NCBI GenBank assembly: GCA_038868115.1
Contig: JAWBXA010000005.1
Span: forward strand, 6,852 to 70,851
Length of the DNA: 64,000 nt
Reading direction: 5' to 3'
Source: JAGTQI01 sp038868115
GTDB lineage: Archaea; Thermoproteota; Bathyarchaeia; Bathyarchaeales; Bathycorpusculaceae
The first letter of the stretch is position 1, and each line of letters begins with the position of its first letter. The notes under the pieces were generated by a model that worked only from the letters and a program-made list of their open reading frames with translations, did not search any database and had not been told where the DNA came from. A program made the position numbers and the translations under genes. This document shows positions 8,940-16,857 of the stretch, in pieces.

Positions 8940-9128
8940 TTATGCTTTTCTTTTGCCCAGCCAAAGAAAGATGCTGGCGATTATCCAGCAGATTATTGTG
9001 CTAACTGGTGTGAAGCTGCAATGGGTGTAGTAGCTTAATAGGTTGGGTTTGCTGGCTGGCGCTGGAATCAGTGTGGTCAGTCCAAAAATAACAAATATGG
9101 CTGTGAGCAACCACCAATACCACTTCAT
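8940..9128 (-). CDS. Small two-helix membrane protein
   Basis: A 62-residue protein with two hydrophobic segments, an N-terminal one starting WYWWLLTAIFVIFGL and a C-terminal one with ICWIIASIFLWLG, ending in basic KRKA. The region between them contains a Cys and several Pro/Ser residues. The family is not recognised. It lies in the accessory patch between the tRNA-Val fragment and the beta-helix gene. Confidence 0.45.
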   Translation of the reverse strand: MKWYWWLLTAIFVIFGLTTLIPAPASKPNLLSYYTHCSFTPVSTIICWIIASIFLWLGKRKA

Positions 9129-9196
9129 CTAATATCACCAACCCTAAGTTTTCAAACATGGGAATAATAAAATTTTCCCATGAGCAAGCTTACAGT

Positions 9197-9220
9197 TTCT
9201 GTTAGGAGACACTAAGAGAA
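9197..9220. repeat. Hairpin repeat, copy 1
   Basis: The inverted repeat TTCTGTTAG-GAGACA-CTAAGAGAA has 9-base arms with one mismatch and a 6-base loop. It lies about 25 bases downstream of the minus-strand beta-helix gene and matches the copy at 11517-11540 at 22 of 24 positions. Confidence 0.6.
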
Positions 9221-9244
9221 AAATTCAGGAATTTTGATGCCTGA

Positions 9245-10777
9245 TCATGAGGTGTTTTTGGCTTTCTTTGATTTTTTGTTTATGATCGTTGTTAATGTTG
9301 TTATGAGTAGTAGGAGTATTGGCAGTGTAGTTGGCGGGTATTCTGGTATGATGTTTGTTCCTTGGATTGTTATGGTTTTTGTGCTGTGCGTATAGGTGAA
9401 GTATAGGTATGTGTTTTCTGTGTCTGAGAGTTCTAAATAGTCTGTTATGGTTTGTCCGTTGATGGTGATGGTCCAGCCGTCCTCTGTCCATAGGAGCTCT
9501 TTTGGAATAACCACCCTAGAGAAGCCTATAGTTCCGTCTGGGCCTGAAACGTCGAATTTTATGAATGGGCCTTCCTCCGGGTTGATGTGTAGGTTTGAAA
9601 CTGTCGAGTTGCTCATTACTTCAATGATATATGCTGATCCGTCGAGGGTTATGAGTGGCAATGGTGCGGGAGGGGAGAGCAACGGATAACGGTCGGTAAT
9701 GCCATAATGTGTTTGGTATGGCGTGTCAATTATTCCGTCTGAACCGGTAAGGTTTTGAGCTGGCCCATGGTAGGAGTCGGCTCCGCCATATCCTTCCCAG
9801 TAATTCCCACCCGCAGGGTAGCCTCCATCAAAATAGTTTGTGACCCCATCTTCAACTTCAATGTTTGCTCCGTTTTCGTAAAACTTATTGTGGTATATTC
9901 TGTTGTTGGAAGCCATGTAGATGCAGATGCCAAATCCGTTAATGGCGATTACGTTTCCTGCGACAGTGTTATTGTCAGCATATTCGTAGAGGTCAACTCC
10001 AACTCCGCTAAGGGTGATATTGTTTCCATAAATTAGGTTTTTTGTAGCATAGGAAACACTGATGCCGCTTGCACCATATGCTGTTATTGTGTTCCTTAAA
10101 ATCTTATTCTCTGAAGCGCTGATCGCTATGCCGGTTGCTGTTTCTAAAAAGCTTCCATTTAGGTAGTTTTCCGATATGATGGTGAAGTTGCAGTTTTCCT
10201 GGATTACGATGCCGCTTCCAGCGCCAGTCACATTGTTACGCAATATAAAATTGTGAGTTGAGGAGCTTCCCAGCCGTATTGCCAAACCATTGTCTACTAA
10301 ATTGTTTTCTAATATGATGCTACTGCTGGAATATTTAAAGTCGACTCCCCAATTATTATTAGATATTTTGCATGCTCGAATCTTGATGTTCACGCTCTGA
10401 TACAAGTTAATGCCAAAGGCATGCCCTTCTATGTTTAAGTTCTTAACGGTCACATTGTTTCGCTGCCTCAAATCTACTCCTATCGTTAATTGGGATTGCG
10501 ACCCATGCACGGTGAAACCATTACCCTCAAGAACAATGTTATCCCGCTCTATTACAATACCGCTTGCCATAAAACCGCTCGCGCTAATGTTATCCCACAG
10601 CCTATACACGACTTTATCAGTTGTATTAATTGGCGCACCAGCAGGCTCAACAGTTCCATCACTCCTAATGTAAACAGTGCCAGTCCATGCACGAACCACC
10701 GAAACATTAGGCACAAACCACAAGAAGCCAAACGCCAACGTCAGCACAAACACGCACGCAAGGAACACACACCTCAT
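9245..10777 (-). CDS. Secreted right-handed beta-helix (NosD-like) surface protein
   Basis: A 510-residue protein with an N-terminal signal peptide (hydrophobic core VFLACVFVLTLAFGFLW). A long right-handed parallel beta-helix follows, seen as repeated Asn-rich turns such as NNVTVKNL, NKILRNTI and NNRIYHNKF over about residues 70-310, as in NosD/PbH1 proteins. The C-terminal region is a beta domain and then PEYPPTTLPILLLL plus a basic tail. This resembles PEF/PGF-type sorting signals recognised by archaeosortases. A cell-surface glycan-binding or adhesive role is inferred. Many N-x-S/T sequons suggest N-glycosylation. Confidence 0.8.
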   Translation of the reverse strand: MRCVFLACVFVLTLAFGFLWFVPNVSVVRAWTGTVYIRSDGTVEPAGAPINTTDKVVYRLWDNISASGFMASGIVIERDNIVLEGNGFTVHGSQSQLTIGVDLRQRNNVTVKNLNIEGHAFGINLYQSVNIKIRACKISNNNWGVDFKYSSSSIILENNLVDNGLAIRLGSSSTHNFILRNNVTGAGSGIVIQENCNFTIISENYLNGSFLETATGIAISASENKILRNTITAYGASGISVSYATKNLIYGNNITLSGVGVDLYEYADNNTVAGNVIAINGFGICIYMASNNRIYHNKFYENGANIEVEDGVTNYFDGGYPAGGNYWEGYGGADSYHGPAQNLTGSDGIIDTPYQTHYGITDRYPLLSPPAPLPLITLDGSAYIIEVMSNSTVSNLHINPEEGPFIKFDVSGPDGTIGFSRVVIPKELLWTEDGWTITINGQTITDYLELSDTENTYLYFTYTHSTKTITIQGTNIIPEYPPTTLPILLLLITTLTTIINKKSKKAKNTS

Positions 10778-10865
10778 CTAAAACACCAAAAACGTATTTT
10801 AAAGCAAAAAAGGCAAATTTAAACTTTTTCAATAAGCTAAACTCGAACTCACAGCCCAGGTTTTT

Positions 10866-11315
10866 CCATTAATAACGTCTAACGGAAAAATTTCTTTCAT
10901 CCCTTCAGAAGAACAGATAAACCAGCTTATCGCAGGCTGCGGAAAAAACAGGCGATTACATCTTCAACCCAAACCAAGATACTATCCGTAAAAACTTCTG
11001 CAGACAACGCGCCAAAATAGCCCAACGTCTACAAGATCCAAAACTAAAACAAATCCATTTGCACACGTTTTGCCATTGGAAAGCTACAATGGAATATCAC
11101 CGAACAAAAACATAAAATGGGTCCAACAACTTCTCGGCCACAAGAAACTTGAAAACACAGACTTTTACACGCAGCTAATAAACTTTGAAAGCGACGAATG
11201 GCACGTGGCCACAGCCCAAAACCTGGAAGAAGAAAAGAAGCTAATCGAGGCAGGTTTTGAATTTGTCCGCTACAGTGAAAAAGACGAAGTGGCTATATAC
11301 CGCAAAAGAAAATAA
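10866..11315 (+). pseudogene. Decayed tyrosine recombinase/integrase
   Basis: Three pieces in different frames match the archaeal XerA-like integrase catalytic domain. At 10866 onward the translation includes FIPSEEQINQLIAGCG, the start of the catalytic domain. A second frame from 10954 gives GDYIFNPNQDTIRKNF and then HTFCHWKATMEYH before a stop; the family pattern is HTFRHWKAT, so the catalytic Arg has become Cys. A third frame gives LLGHKKLENTDFYTQL, carrying the last His and the nucleophilic Tyr, and runs to 11315. A large internal segment is missing and the frame changes twice. The gene ends 32 bases before tRNA-Val, a usual integrase target. Confidence 0.85.
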
Positions 11316-11347
11316 AATATCCAAGCTCAGCAGTAGACTAACTCAGT

Positions 11348-11422
11348 GGGCCGGTAGTCTAGCTCGGTTAGGACATCCGCTTGACGTGCGGAAGGTCACC
11401 GGTTCAAATCCGGTCCGGCCCA
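11348..11422 (+). tRNA. tRNA-Val (anticodon GAC)
   Basis: A 75-nt cloverleaf. The acceptor stem is GGGCCGG/CCGGCCC with discriminator A, the D stem GTCT/GGAC, the anticodon stem TCCGC/GCGGA with loop TTGACGT (anticodon GAC), and the T arm ACCGG-TTCAAAT-CCGGT. An AT-rich box (ATAAAATA near 11313-11320) lies about 30 bases upstream. No intron and no encoded CCA. Confidence 0.96.
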
Positions 11423-11516
11423 CTTAAATTTTTAAGTGAATCCTTGAATATTGGAACATTCGTTCCTTCTAATTGATGGAGATTTTCTTTATGAGATGAG
11501 ACTTATTTTTCAGAAG

Positions 11517-11540
11517 TTCTATTAGGAGACACTAATAGAA
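11517..11540. repeat. Hairpin repeat, copy 2
   Basis: A perfect 9-base inverted repeat TTCTATTAG/CTAATAGAA around the loop GAGACA. It lies about 90 bases downstream of the minus-strand gene ending at 11630, in the same relative position as copy 1 at 9197-9220. Confidence 0.6.
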
Positions 11541-11629
11541 TATGGAAAATGCCGCTCGAATATTTTTGGTGGATTGGAAGCTGGGGATTTAAGTAGAAAT
11601 GTTGTGGAATTGTTTTATGTTTATATTTG

Positions 11630-12202
11630 TTATGGACCGTAATAAAGTATGGCTTGTATTGGGATTTTCACGTCTTCCTTTGGCAAGTAACCTAGAAATG
11701 TTTTTTCGTAAATTTTGACGTGTAAGCCAAAGTCGATTTGGTATGTTCCTATTTCTCCGAAGTCATATTTTATAACGATGATTAAACATTTAGCCTCTGG
11801 GATGATTTCGTCTATCGATGCATAGAACTTGCTGCTAGTGGAGTTGGATGAAGGTTCTATCCTAATAATTGCGATGTCAGTGCTTAGAACAAAAGGGCTT
11901 CCTTTTTGCTCTATCTTGAACAAGTACACGTATGCAAAGTTAATGGATGACGTAGGCTTTTTGATTCGCCATACTGCAAGCCAGCTAGCTCCACTTCCGG
12001 AGAAGGTTTTAGATCCATTGTAGTAAAAGAGAACGAGTCTTAAAGCTTCTTCTTTAGTGAGAACATGAAGATTGTGCACACGCATATAAAAGTGAGCGCA
12101 AATCTCCACCAGCACTAAAACCATAAAAACCAAAATAATCAACGTAACAAGTTTACGGTTAATACAGCGTTTCCTGAGGCTTTTATTCGTTTTCAAACTC
12201 AC
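11630..12202 (-). CDS. Membrane-anchored extracytoplasmic protein of unknown function
   Basis: A 190-residue protein. A basic N-terminus (KSLRKRCINRK) precedes one hydrophobic segment (LVTLIILVFMVLVLVEICAHFY), giving a type II anchor. The remaining 150 residues are beta-rich and contain N-x-S/T sites, so they probably face outward. No family is recognised. It lies between a hairpin repeat and a decayed gene fragment in the accessory patch. Confidence 0.55.
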   Translation of the reverse strand: MSLKTNKSLRKRCINRKLVTLIILVFMVLVLVEICAHFYMRVHNLHVLTKEEALRLVLFYYNGSKTFSGSGASWLAVWRIKKPTSSINFAYVYLFKIEQKGSPFVLSTDIAIIRIEPSSNSTSSKFYASIDEIIPEAKCLIIVIKYDFGEIGTYQIDFGLHVKIYEKTFLGYLPKEDVKIPIQAILYYGP

Positions 12203-12339
12203 TTAGCTCCAAGCTCGATTATTTTAGCAAGCCTATAAGAGTCCCCTTTATGCTATTATATTTTTAGGTAAAGTGCAGCGCAGTCTATGAACGTATAGTG
12301 ATGCCCGCTTAATATTTCGCAATTCATAAACTGATGCTA

Positions 12340-12738
12340 TCAGAATAACGACACCGTGATTGCCACGAAGCTTACAACCTCTACCGGAGATCTTGGAGCC
12401 GAAAAATGTGGATTTACAAAAGCTACGTATGTAGGGTCATGTTCTATTTTTGGAAGAAGAATTTTTAAGTAATCTTGCACTTGCCATAGCGGAGAGGTTA
12501 GCTTGCTCTTAAATAGTTGCGATTGAACCGAATCGGTGGAACAAGCCGAGTACATTGCTTGATGCTGAGTTGTTAAGTCTTGGTGTAATGTGTAGTTGTC
12601 TTTGAGGCGAAACTCATAGACTTTAATATTTTCGACTTCTATTCCTGCAAGACTTATGGATGTCGCTGAATTATTTAGTGTTGAGTTGAAAGTTTTGCTG
12701 TTAACAATTATTTTGTACTGTTCATACTCAACGTGAAT
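12340..12738 (-). pseudogene. Open coding-like fragment without a start codon
   Basis: The minus strand is open for about 133 codons from a stop at about 12738 to the stop at 12340. The translation begins IHVEYEQYKIIVNSKTF and ends FVAITVSLF. The early part looks like a beta-rich extracytoplasmic domain, but no ATG, GTG or TTG lies near its beginning; the first ATG is at 12555. It could be the relic of a secreted protein or a frame-shifted gene. The family is not recognised. Confidence 0.35.
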
Positions 12739-12988
12739 CTAAAGGAGGAAAGTGAAGGGGGTGAATCAGAGAGGCCACAGTAACTTTTATTCAACGATTG
12801 CATTTAGCTTGCGTTGATTACGTGAGGGAGAAGTATAGGTGATTAACATCGTCGGCATGTTGAGTCAGCACTTTTGGTGTTGACATAGTTTTATCTATTT
12901 ATCGTGTTCTTTATAATTTCTCCAGCCTTGCTCTACCTACGTTAGCTACCACTGTGCGCACCTGAATATACAAAAAGTGGATTAAGTT

Positions 12989-13669
12989 TTAACGCCTTTT
13001 CTTGCCTAGCTGCCTACCTTTTATGGATATTGGAAAGATGCCAATTATACCGAAGAGGGGTAGCCCAATGTAATTATTGAAACTCGGAAGAGGATCTATT
13101 GGATCCAGAATACCGTCCCCGTCAAGATCTAGGGCTTTGACCTTAACGTGAACGTTGCTGATTTCTAAGCGGAAGTAACATCTTGATGACTTATTAGCTT
13201 GAGCATCGATTGAGACTCTTATTGTCAATTTGTTGTCTCCTACATTCAGAGCTTCGGATTTACTAATGGTCTGAGGAGGATAACCGCCACCAAATGTGCC
13301 TTTTAATGCGCCAACGAAATCTTCCCTTATCCAATTAAAATATTTGTCATTCAAGAAAAACGTGTAATTGATGGATATTACTCGATCATGCCCTTCAGAA
13401 TCTATTACCATACGCCATGTGAAGTCTGTTGTTAAATTATAATTCTTGGGTTTGCCTTTCAGTATTTTAAATGGGATATTTATTTCCATAAAATCCTTTA
13501 GAGTGGTTTCTGTAAAGTTCTTATTAAAGGTGTATAAACTAATTGGCGCATAATAATCAGTCATTACTTTTAGTTCGCTTTGGGCGCTTAAAGGAGCAAT
13601 AATTAATAACATAGCTACAAGTAGGAGCCATATTAAAGTTAACAACCCTATTATATAAGCCCTTTTCAT
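12989..13669 (-). CDS. Secreted or membrane-attached protein of unknown function
   Basis: A 226-residue protein. ATG 13669 (MKRAYIIGLLTL) starts a signal sequence with hydrophobic core IWLLLVAMLLIIAPLSA. The mature part is beta-rich. Near the C-terminus DLDGDGILDPIDPLP is a calcium-binding dockerin/thrombospondin-3-like Asp motif, and a final hydrophobic stretch (YIGLPLFGIIGIFPI) plus KKRR looks like a C-terminal anchor. Longer in-frame starts would absorb the neighbouring small membrane gene and are rejected. The gap to the upstream gene is a few bases, so the two are probably co-transcribed. Confidence 0.65.
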   Translation of the reverse strand: MKRAYIIGLLTLIWLLLVAMLLIIAPLSAQSELKVMTDYYAPISLYTFNKNFTETTLKDFMEINIPFKILKGKPKNYNLTTDFTWRMVIDSEGHDRVISINYTFFLNDKYFNWIREDFVGALKGTFGGGYPPQTISKSEALNVGDNKLTIRVSIDAQANKSSRCYFRLEISNVHVKVKALDLDGDGILDPIDPLPSFNNYIGLPLFGIIGIFPISIKGRQLGKKRR

Positions 13670-13674
13670 GCTTA

Positions 13675-13872
13675 TCACCAATTCCTGTTCATACAGGTTA
13701 TTTGTTCTATTCTCTCTAAATATGTTTCCATGATCCCCAGTATGATTATGCCAACAATAGTCATAGATACAAACAGGATTAAGCCTAATTTTCTTTGGAA
13801 TATTACGTTCATTAACGCTCCAATAACACCGAGGACGACCATAAATAAAGCAAGTCTTTCCAACTTCTGCAT
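13675..13872 (-). CDS. Small two-helix membrane protein
   Basis: A 65-residue protein with two hydrophobic segments (LALFMVVLGVIGALMNVIF and LGLILFVSMTIVGIIILGIM) separated by a short basic turn, and a polar C-terminus with one Cys. It is directly upstream of the secreted protein gene at 12989-13669 with about five bases between stop and start, so translational coupling is likely. The family is not recognised. Confidence 0.55.
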   Translation of the reverse strand: MQKLERLALFMVVLGVIGALMNVIFQRKLGLILFVSMTIVGIIILGIMETYLERIEQITCMNRNW

Positions 13873-14048
13873 CTATTCTTCCCCATTGGCAGTCCATCCA
13901 ACCAGCAGGTTCACCTTGATAAATTAATTAAATCAATCAATCCTAGTTTCTATAACTGTATCTGGTCAGCGCTATGTGTTTTTGTGTTGTACGCTTGTGC
14001 AAAAAGGTTTATTAAATATTAATATTCAGCATATTGATGAGGGTCAAA

Positions 14049-14426
14049 ATGCCTGAAAACCTAACATCAGCGAGATTTGGCGGTGGATACTTGTTTTCTG
14101 GGCGTGATGGTTTAACGTGCAATGGTTGTGGTGAAAGCTTTGAGAAGCCTGTCTTGGCAACCATTGTTTCTAGTGGTTCATCTACGACTTATTATGCTTG
14201 TCCACGTTGCTTAACAAAGGTTGAAGATGTTAAACCCGTAAAGCATGATAAAGGCGGGAAGGAGGAAACAACCTCCACGGTTGTTGTGAGCAGAAGTGGG
14301 GAAAGTGTTTCAGAAAGGGTGAAGTGTGAGCATTTCTTTGGTTATTTAAGGAATCGGCCAAAGAATACGCCTATACCAGACGAGTGTTTAACATGCGACA
14401 AAATGATTGAATGCCTAACTTGCTAA
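14049..14426 (+). CDS. Zinc-ribbon protein with a second Cys cluster
   Basis: About 125 residues. The N-terminal half has CNGC...CPRC, two CxxC pairs about 30 residues apart that should bind zinc. The C-terminus has CEHFFGYL followed by CLTC and CLTC, a second metal site candidate. GAGGGT lies just before ATG 14049, favouring it over the TTG/ATG at 14034/14037. It is probably a nucleic-acid or protein-binding adaptor; the exact function is not recognised. An AT-rich TATA region (TTATTAAATATTA near 14009-14021) precedes it. Confidence 0.7.
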   Translation: MPENLTSARFGGGYLFSGRDGLTCNGCGESFEKPVLATIVSSGSSTTYYACPRCLTKVEDVKPVKHDKGGKEETTSTVVVSRSGESVSERVKCEHFFGYLRNRPKNTPIPDECLTCDKMIECLTC

Positions 14427-14512
14427 TACCAATAACGCACAGCCCTAACATTTTACGATAAACCTTTAAAGCGCTGCATAAACCATAAGAGGGGATTCGG
14501 CGAGGGTAAAGC

Positions 14513-15211
14513 TTGCTTCCATTAAAGGATTTGAACCGACCGTTAAGAACACCCCACGTTAACCGCATGCTATTAATCGTCAACATCACAATATTCGTGG
14601 TTTACTGGCTTTCCACCATGGAAATTTACTTCCCACGAACAATTGCGGACAAAATCGGGGACGATTTCACCATGTATCCCAGCGAGATTGTCCACGGGCA
14701 GAGGCTCTACACTTTGGTGACTTCCATGTTTATGCATGCCGACTGGTTCCATCTTCTTGGAAACATGCTTTTCCTCTACATTTTTGGAGACAATGTTGAA
14801 GATGTTTTTGGGCATTTAAGCTATTTAGTATTTTACATATTTTGCGGTTTAGCAGCAGCCTTCACCCACATTTTAAGCCTATATCTTGTTCCAGCCTACC
14901 ACCAACATCCGGAACTTTTAACCGCTGGCGTTGTAGGAGCTTCAGGAGCAATATCCGGAGTTTTGGGAGCTTACCTCGTGCTTTTTCCAAGGGCCAGAAT
15001 CCTGACATTAGTCGCCTATTTTATTCTGCCAATTCCGGCTGTCATCTTTCTAGGCGTCTGGTTTCTCGTCCAGTGGCTTTACGTAGTATTTGAAATCTAC
15101 AGCGAAGTTGCTTATTGGGCGCATATAGGCGGCTTCATAGCTGGTATGATTTTGGCATCAGCCTTCGGAGTTAAGCGGAAAAGAGAGAAAATGGCCAGAT
15201 TCCTCCGTTAG
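14513..15211 (+). CDS. Rhomboid-family intramembrane serine protease
   Basis: A 232-residue polytopic protein with the catalytic dyad in view: GASGAISG carries Ser144, and AHIGGFIAG carries His204. His80 and Asn84 in HLLGN form the oxyanion side of the site. Six membrane segments plus a large L1 loop match the family. The start is TTG 14513, with GAGGGT about 5 bases upstream; no ATG is suitably placed. A T-rich run TTTTTCGTTTT after the stop (15213-15223) is a likely terminator. The substrate is unknown. Confidence 0.93.
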   Translation: MLPLKDLNRPLRTPHVNRMLLIVNITIFVVYWLSTMEIYFPRTIADKIGDDFTMYPSEIVHGQRLYTLVTSMFMHADWFHLLGNMLFLYIFGDNVEDVFGHLSYLVFYIFCGLAAAFTHILSLYLVPAYHQHPELLTAGVVGASGAISGVLGAYLVLFPRARILTLVAYFILPIPAVIFLGVWFLVQWLYVVFEIYSEVAYWAHIGGFIAGMILASAFGVKRKREKMARFLR

Positions 15212-15234
15212 ATTTTTCGTTTTGATAAATTTAC

Positions 15235-15300
15235 GGGGGTCTGGCCGTCATGAGCTCCTCATATTGCACCTATCAGACTGGGACGGCGTCATCATCCCCC
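15235..15300 (-). ncRNA. Candidate C/D box sRNA guiding 23S rRNA P-loop methylation
   Basis: On the minus strand a 66-nt unit is closed by GGGGG/CCCCC. Inside are a C box (GATGATGA), a 12-nt guide CGCCGTCCCAGT, a D' box CTGA, a weak C' box (TATGAGG) and a weaker D box (CAGA in place of CTGA). The guide can pair with the conserved 23S motif ACUGGGGCGG with one G-U wobble. By the box+5 rule the target is the second G of GGGG, the position known as Gm2251 in E. coli. TTTAAAA on the minus strand (15324-15330) lies 27 bases upstream. It sits in the rnp2-rhomboid convergent gap. The box and guide matches are read from the sequence; the rRNA motif is from memory. Confidence 0.6.
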
Positions 15301-15323
15301 AATTTTAGAACATGTTTTCAGCC

Positions 15324-15330
15324 TTTTAAA
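15324..15330 (-). promoter_or_regulatory. TATA box for the candidate C/D sRNA
   Basis: TTTAAAA on the minus strand is centred 27 bases before the GGGGG that begins the RNA, the normal archaeal TATA distance. It lies just after the rnp2 stop, so the sRNA would have its own promoter. Confidence 0.5.
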
Positions 15331-15340
15331 TCAATTGCTA

Positions 15341-15661
15341 CTAATGAATGGCTCTAACTTTTCTATGAATGGCTTTTAAGGTGCCGGAAGCGGTTAAGAC
15401 ATGAACCGCTGTTGGTTTGCCGTTTATTTCTGTTATCGTGGCTATAGCGGCTCTAACCTTTTCAATTTCGGTGTGAGCTACGCGGATTATGGCAAGTCCT
15501 TTTCCCTCATTATAATTGATTAATGTTAAGCCTGTTTTGCTTGCTCCATACTCGCCATACAACCTTAAAATGGCACCCCATAAGGCGTCAAGAAGCTCCT
15601 TCGACTCAAACTTTTCCGCAGACTCCGTCTTTAGGGCTAGATAGCGTCGCCTCACTTTCAT
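15341..15661 (-). CDS. rnp2: RNase P protein component 2 (Pop5 family)
   Basis: A 106-residue archaeal homologue of eukaryotic Pop5, part of the RNase P holoenzyme that cleaves tRNA 5' leaders. It begins KVRRRYLALK, and the middle ALWGAILRLYGEYGASKTGL followed by EGKGLAIIRVAH is the family core. ATG 15661 overlaps the rnp3 stop as TAATG, which fixes the start over an in-frame TTG two codons earlier. Rnp2 and Rnp3 form a subcomplex in archaeal RNase P, fitting their coupled genes. Confidence 0.93.
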   Translation of the reverse strand: MKVRRRYLALKTESAEKFESKELLDALWGAILRLYGEYGASKTGLTLINYNEGKGLAIIRVAHTEIEKVRAAIATITEINGKPTAVHVLTASGTLKAIHRKVRAIH

Positions 15662-16401
15662 TAGCAATCTTTCCCCATCCTGATTAGGCGTATTCCAGGA
15701 GCAATAAAGCGGGGGCTGAGCTTTTCGCGGTTTCTTTTGACAATCGCCAAAGGATTCTTTGAAACAGCATCTAGAGCTGATGGCTTGTCTAAATCGAAAA
15801 GGGCTGCTAGTGCTGCCATTTCAAGGGGTTTCCGCATTAATAGCTCACTGGTCGCGCCACTTGAAATCACAACTGGCACTTGGAAGTCTTTTGCTATGGC
15901 CGTTTCCCTTCGCAAAGTTGACAGAAGCCTTATTCTGGCTGGCCCCTTCAAAATGAGCAGTGGTTTTATGTCAATCTCTAGTGAAGCTTGGCTGTTTGAG
16001 GCTAGTTCTGCTTCTGCCCTGTCGAAAAATCTTCTGCGGGGGTCTGTAGATGGAAAGTTTAGGAGGTCCACTCTGTGGTCTTTTGCCGCTTGCCTTGCAA
16101 CAGTCTTAGACTCACACATTACGGCTATTATCTCATATTTTCGGCGGAACCGCCTCAAAAGTTGGAGAAGCTCCTTTGGTGTTTGCGGCTTTAAATCTAG
16201 GCGTGAAGCATAGTCTATGACTCTTTCTTGGCATATGCTTCTCAACTGTTGGACGTACTTCTCGGCAAGGCTTGGTGAAGGTGGTACTGGCAAAGCTATT
16301 AGGCGGTAGCCCAGCTCTGAAGCCTTAGCTATCATTCGTTTAGTCTGTTCCACATCGCTTAGGTTTAGCTGTAAATGTAGGTCGGCAAATGTTCTCCTCA
16401 T
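15661..16401 (-). CDS. rnp3: RNase P protein component 3 (Rpp30 family)
   Basis: A 246-residue TIM-barrel-like Rpp30/PHP-type protein of archaeal RNase P. FADLHLQLNLSD at the N-terminus and VVISSGATSELLMRKP with DAVSKNPLAIVKRN near the C-terminus are family hallmarks. It overlaps rnp2 downstream (TAATG) and the upstream RNA-binding gene by 4 bases, so it is inside a tightly packed RNA-processing and ribosomal operon. Confidence 0.94.
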   Translation of the reverse strand: MRRTFADLHLQLNLSDVEQTKRMIAKASELGYRLIALPVPPSPSLAEKYVQQLRSICQERVIDYASRLDLKPQTPKELLQLLRRFRRKYEIIAVMCESKTVARQAAKDHRVDLLNFPSTDPRRRFFDRAEAELASNSQASLEIDIKPLLILKGPARIRLLSTLRRETAIAKDFQVPVVISSGATSELLMRKPLEMAALAALFDLDKPSALDAVSKNPLAIVKRNREKLSPRFIAPGIRLIRMGKDC

Positions 16402-16844
16402 GGAATTATCCCAAGGCTTCTGCAGGCTTCAGCAATCTCTCTTATGTTAGATTTCTTGAAGTGGATTCTGAAGTGTATTGGGTCTGTTGTACCAAGCTTA
16501 AACTCGTTTAGGTAAGCCGCCTGCTTGTCAAGCCTTATGTATAGGCAGCCCCTTTCAATGTGTTGTTCGATTTCGCCGCCCAAAATCTCCTTGTCTAAAA
16601 TGCTTAAGCCTGAAGCCAGCTTCTCAAGAAAAGCCTTAACATGCTCCTTTTCCTTAATTTTAGTTTCGAAAAGGGTTATTGGGTTTCCATGATGTCCGCT
16701 TAAGTTAGATTTTTTAAAAGCAATATTTTCGGAAATTTGTGGTGGAAGCGTGTTGCGTATGGCTGATAAAACTTTCCCTTCATCTTCTGTTGCGTGGACA
16801 AACACCCTCACGTCAATGTGGGATACTGGAACCTTAGAAGACAA
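16398..16844 (-). CDS. Exosome-linked RNA-binding protein (COG1325 type)
   Basis: A 148-residue protein that begins SHIDVRVFVHATEDEGKVLSAI and contains the GHHGNPITLFE signature. These mark the archaeal family long predicted to be exosome associated and encoded beside RNase P genes. A small alpha/beta RNA-binding fold is expected. It overlaps rnp3 by 4 bases and follows L13e by 13 bases, in the same order seen in other archaea. Confidence 0.85.
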   Translation of the reverse strand: MSSKVPVSHIDVRVFVHATEDEGKVLSAIRNTLPPQISENIAFKKSNLSGHHGNPITLFETKIKEKEHVKAFLEKLASGLSILDKEILGGEIEQHIERGCLYIRLDKQAAYLNEFKLGTTDPIHFRIHFKKSNIREIAEACRSLGIIP

Positions 16845-16857
16845 AACGGCATCACTG

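Noticed and set aside
12989..13897. A 302-residue version of the secreted protein at 12989-13669
   Set aside because: The extra 76 residues lack a signal, are compositionally odd and overlap a better two-helix membrane protein in another frame.
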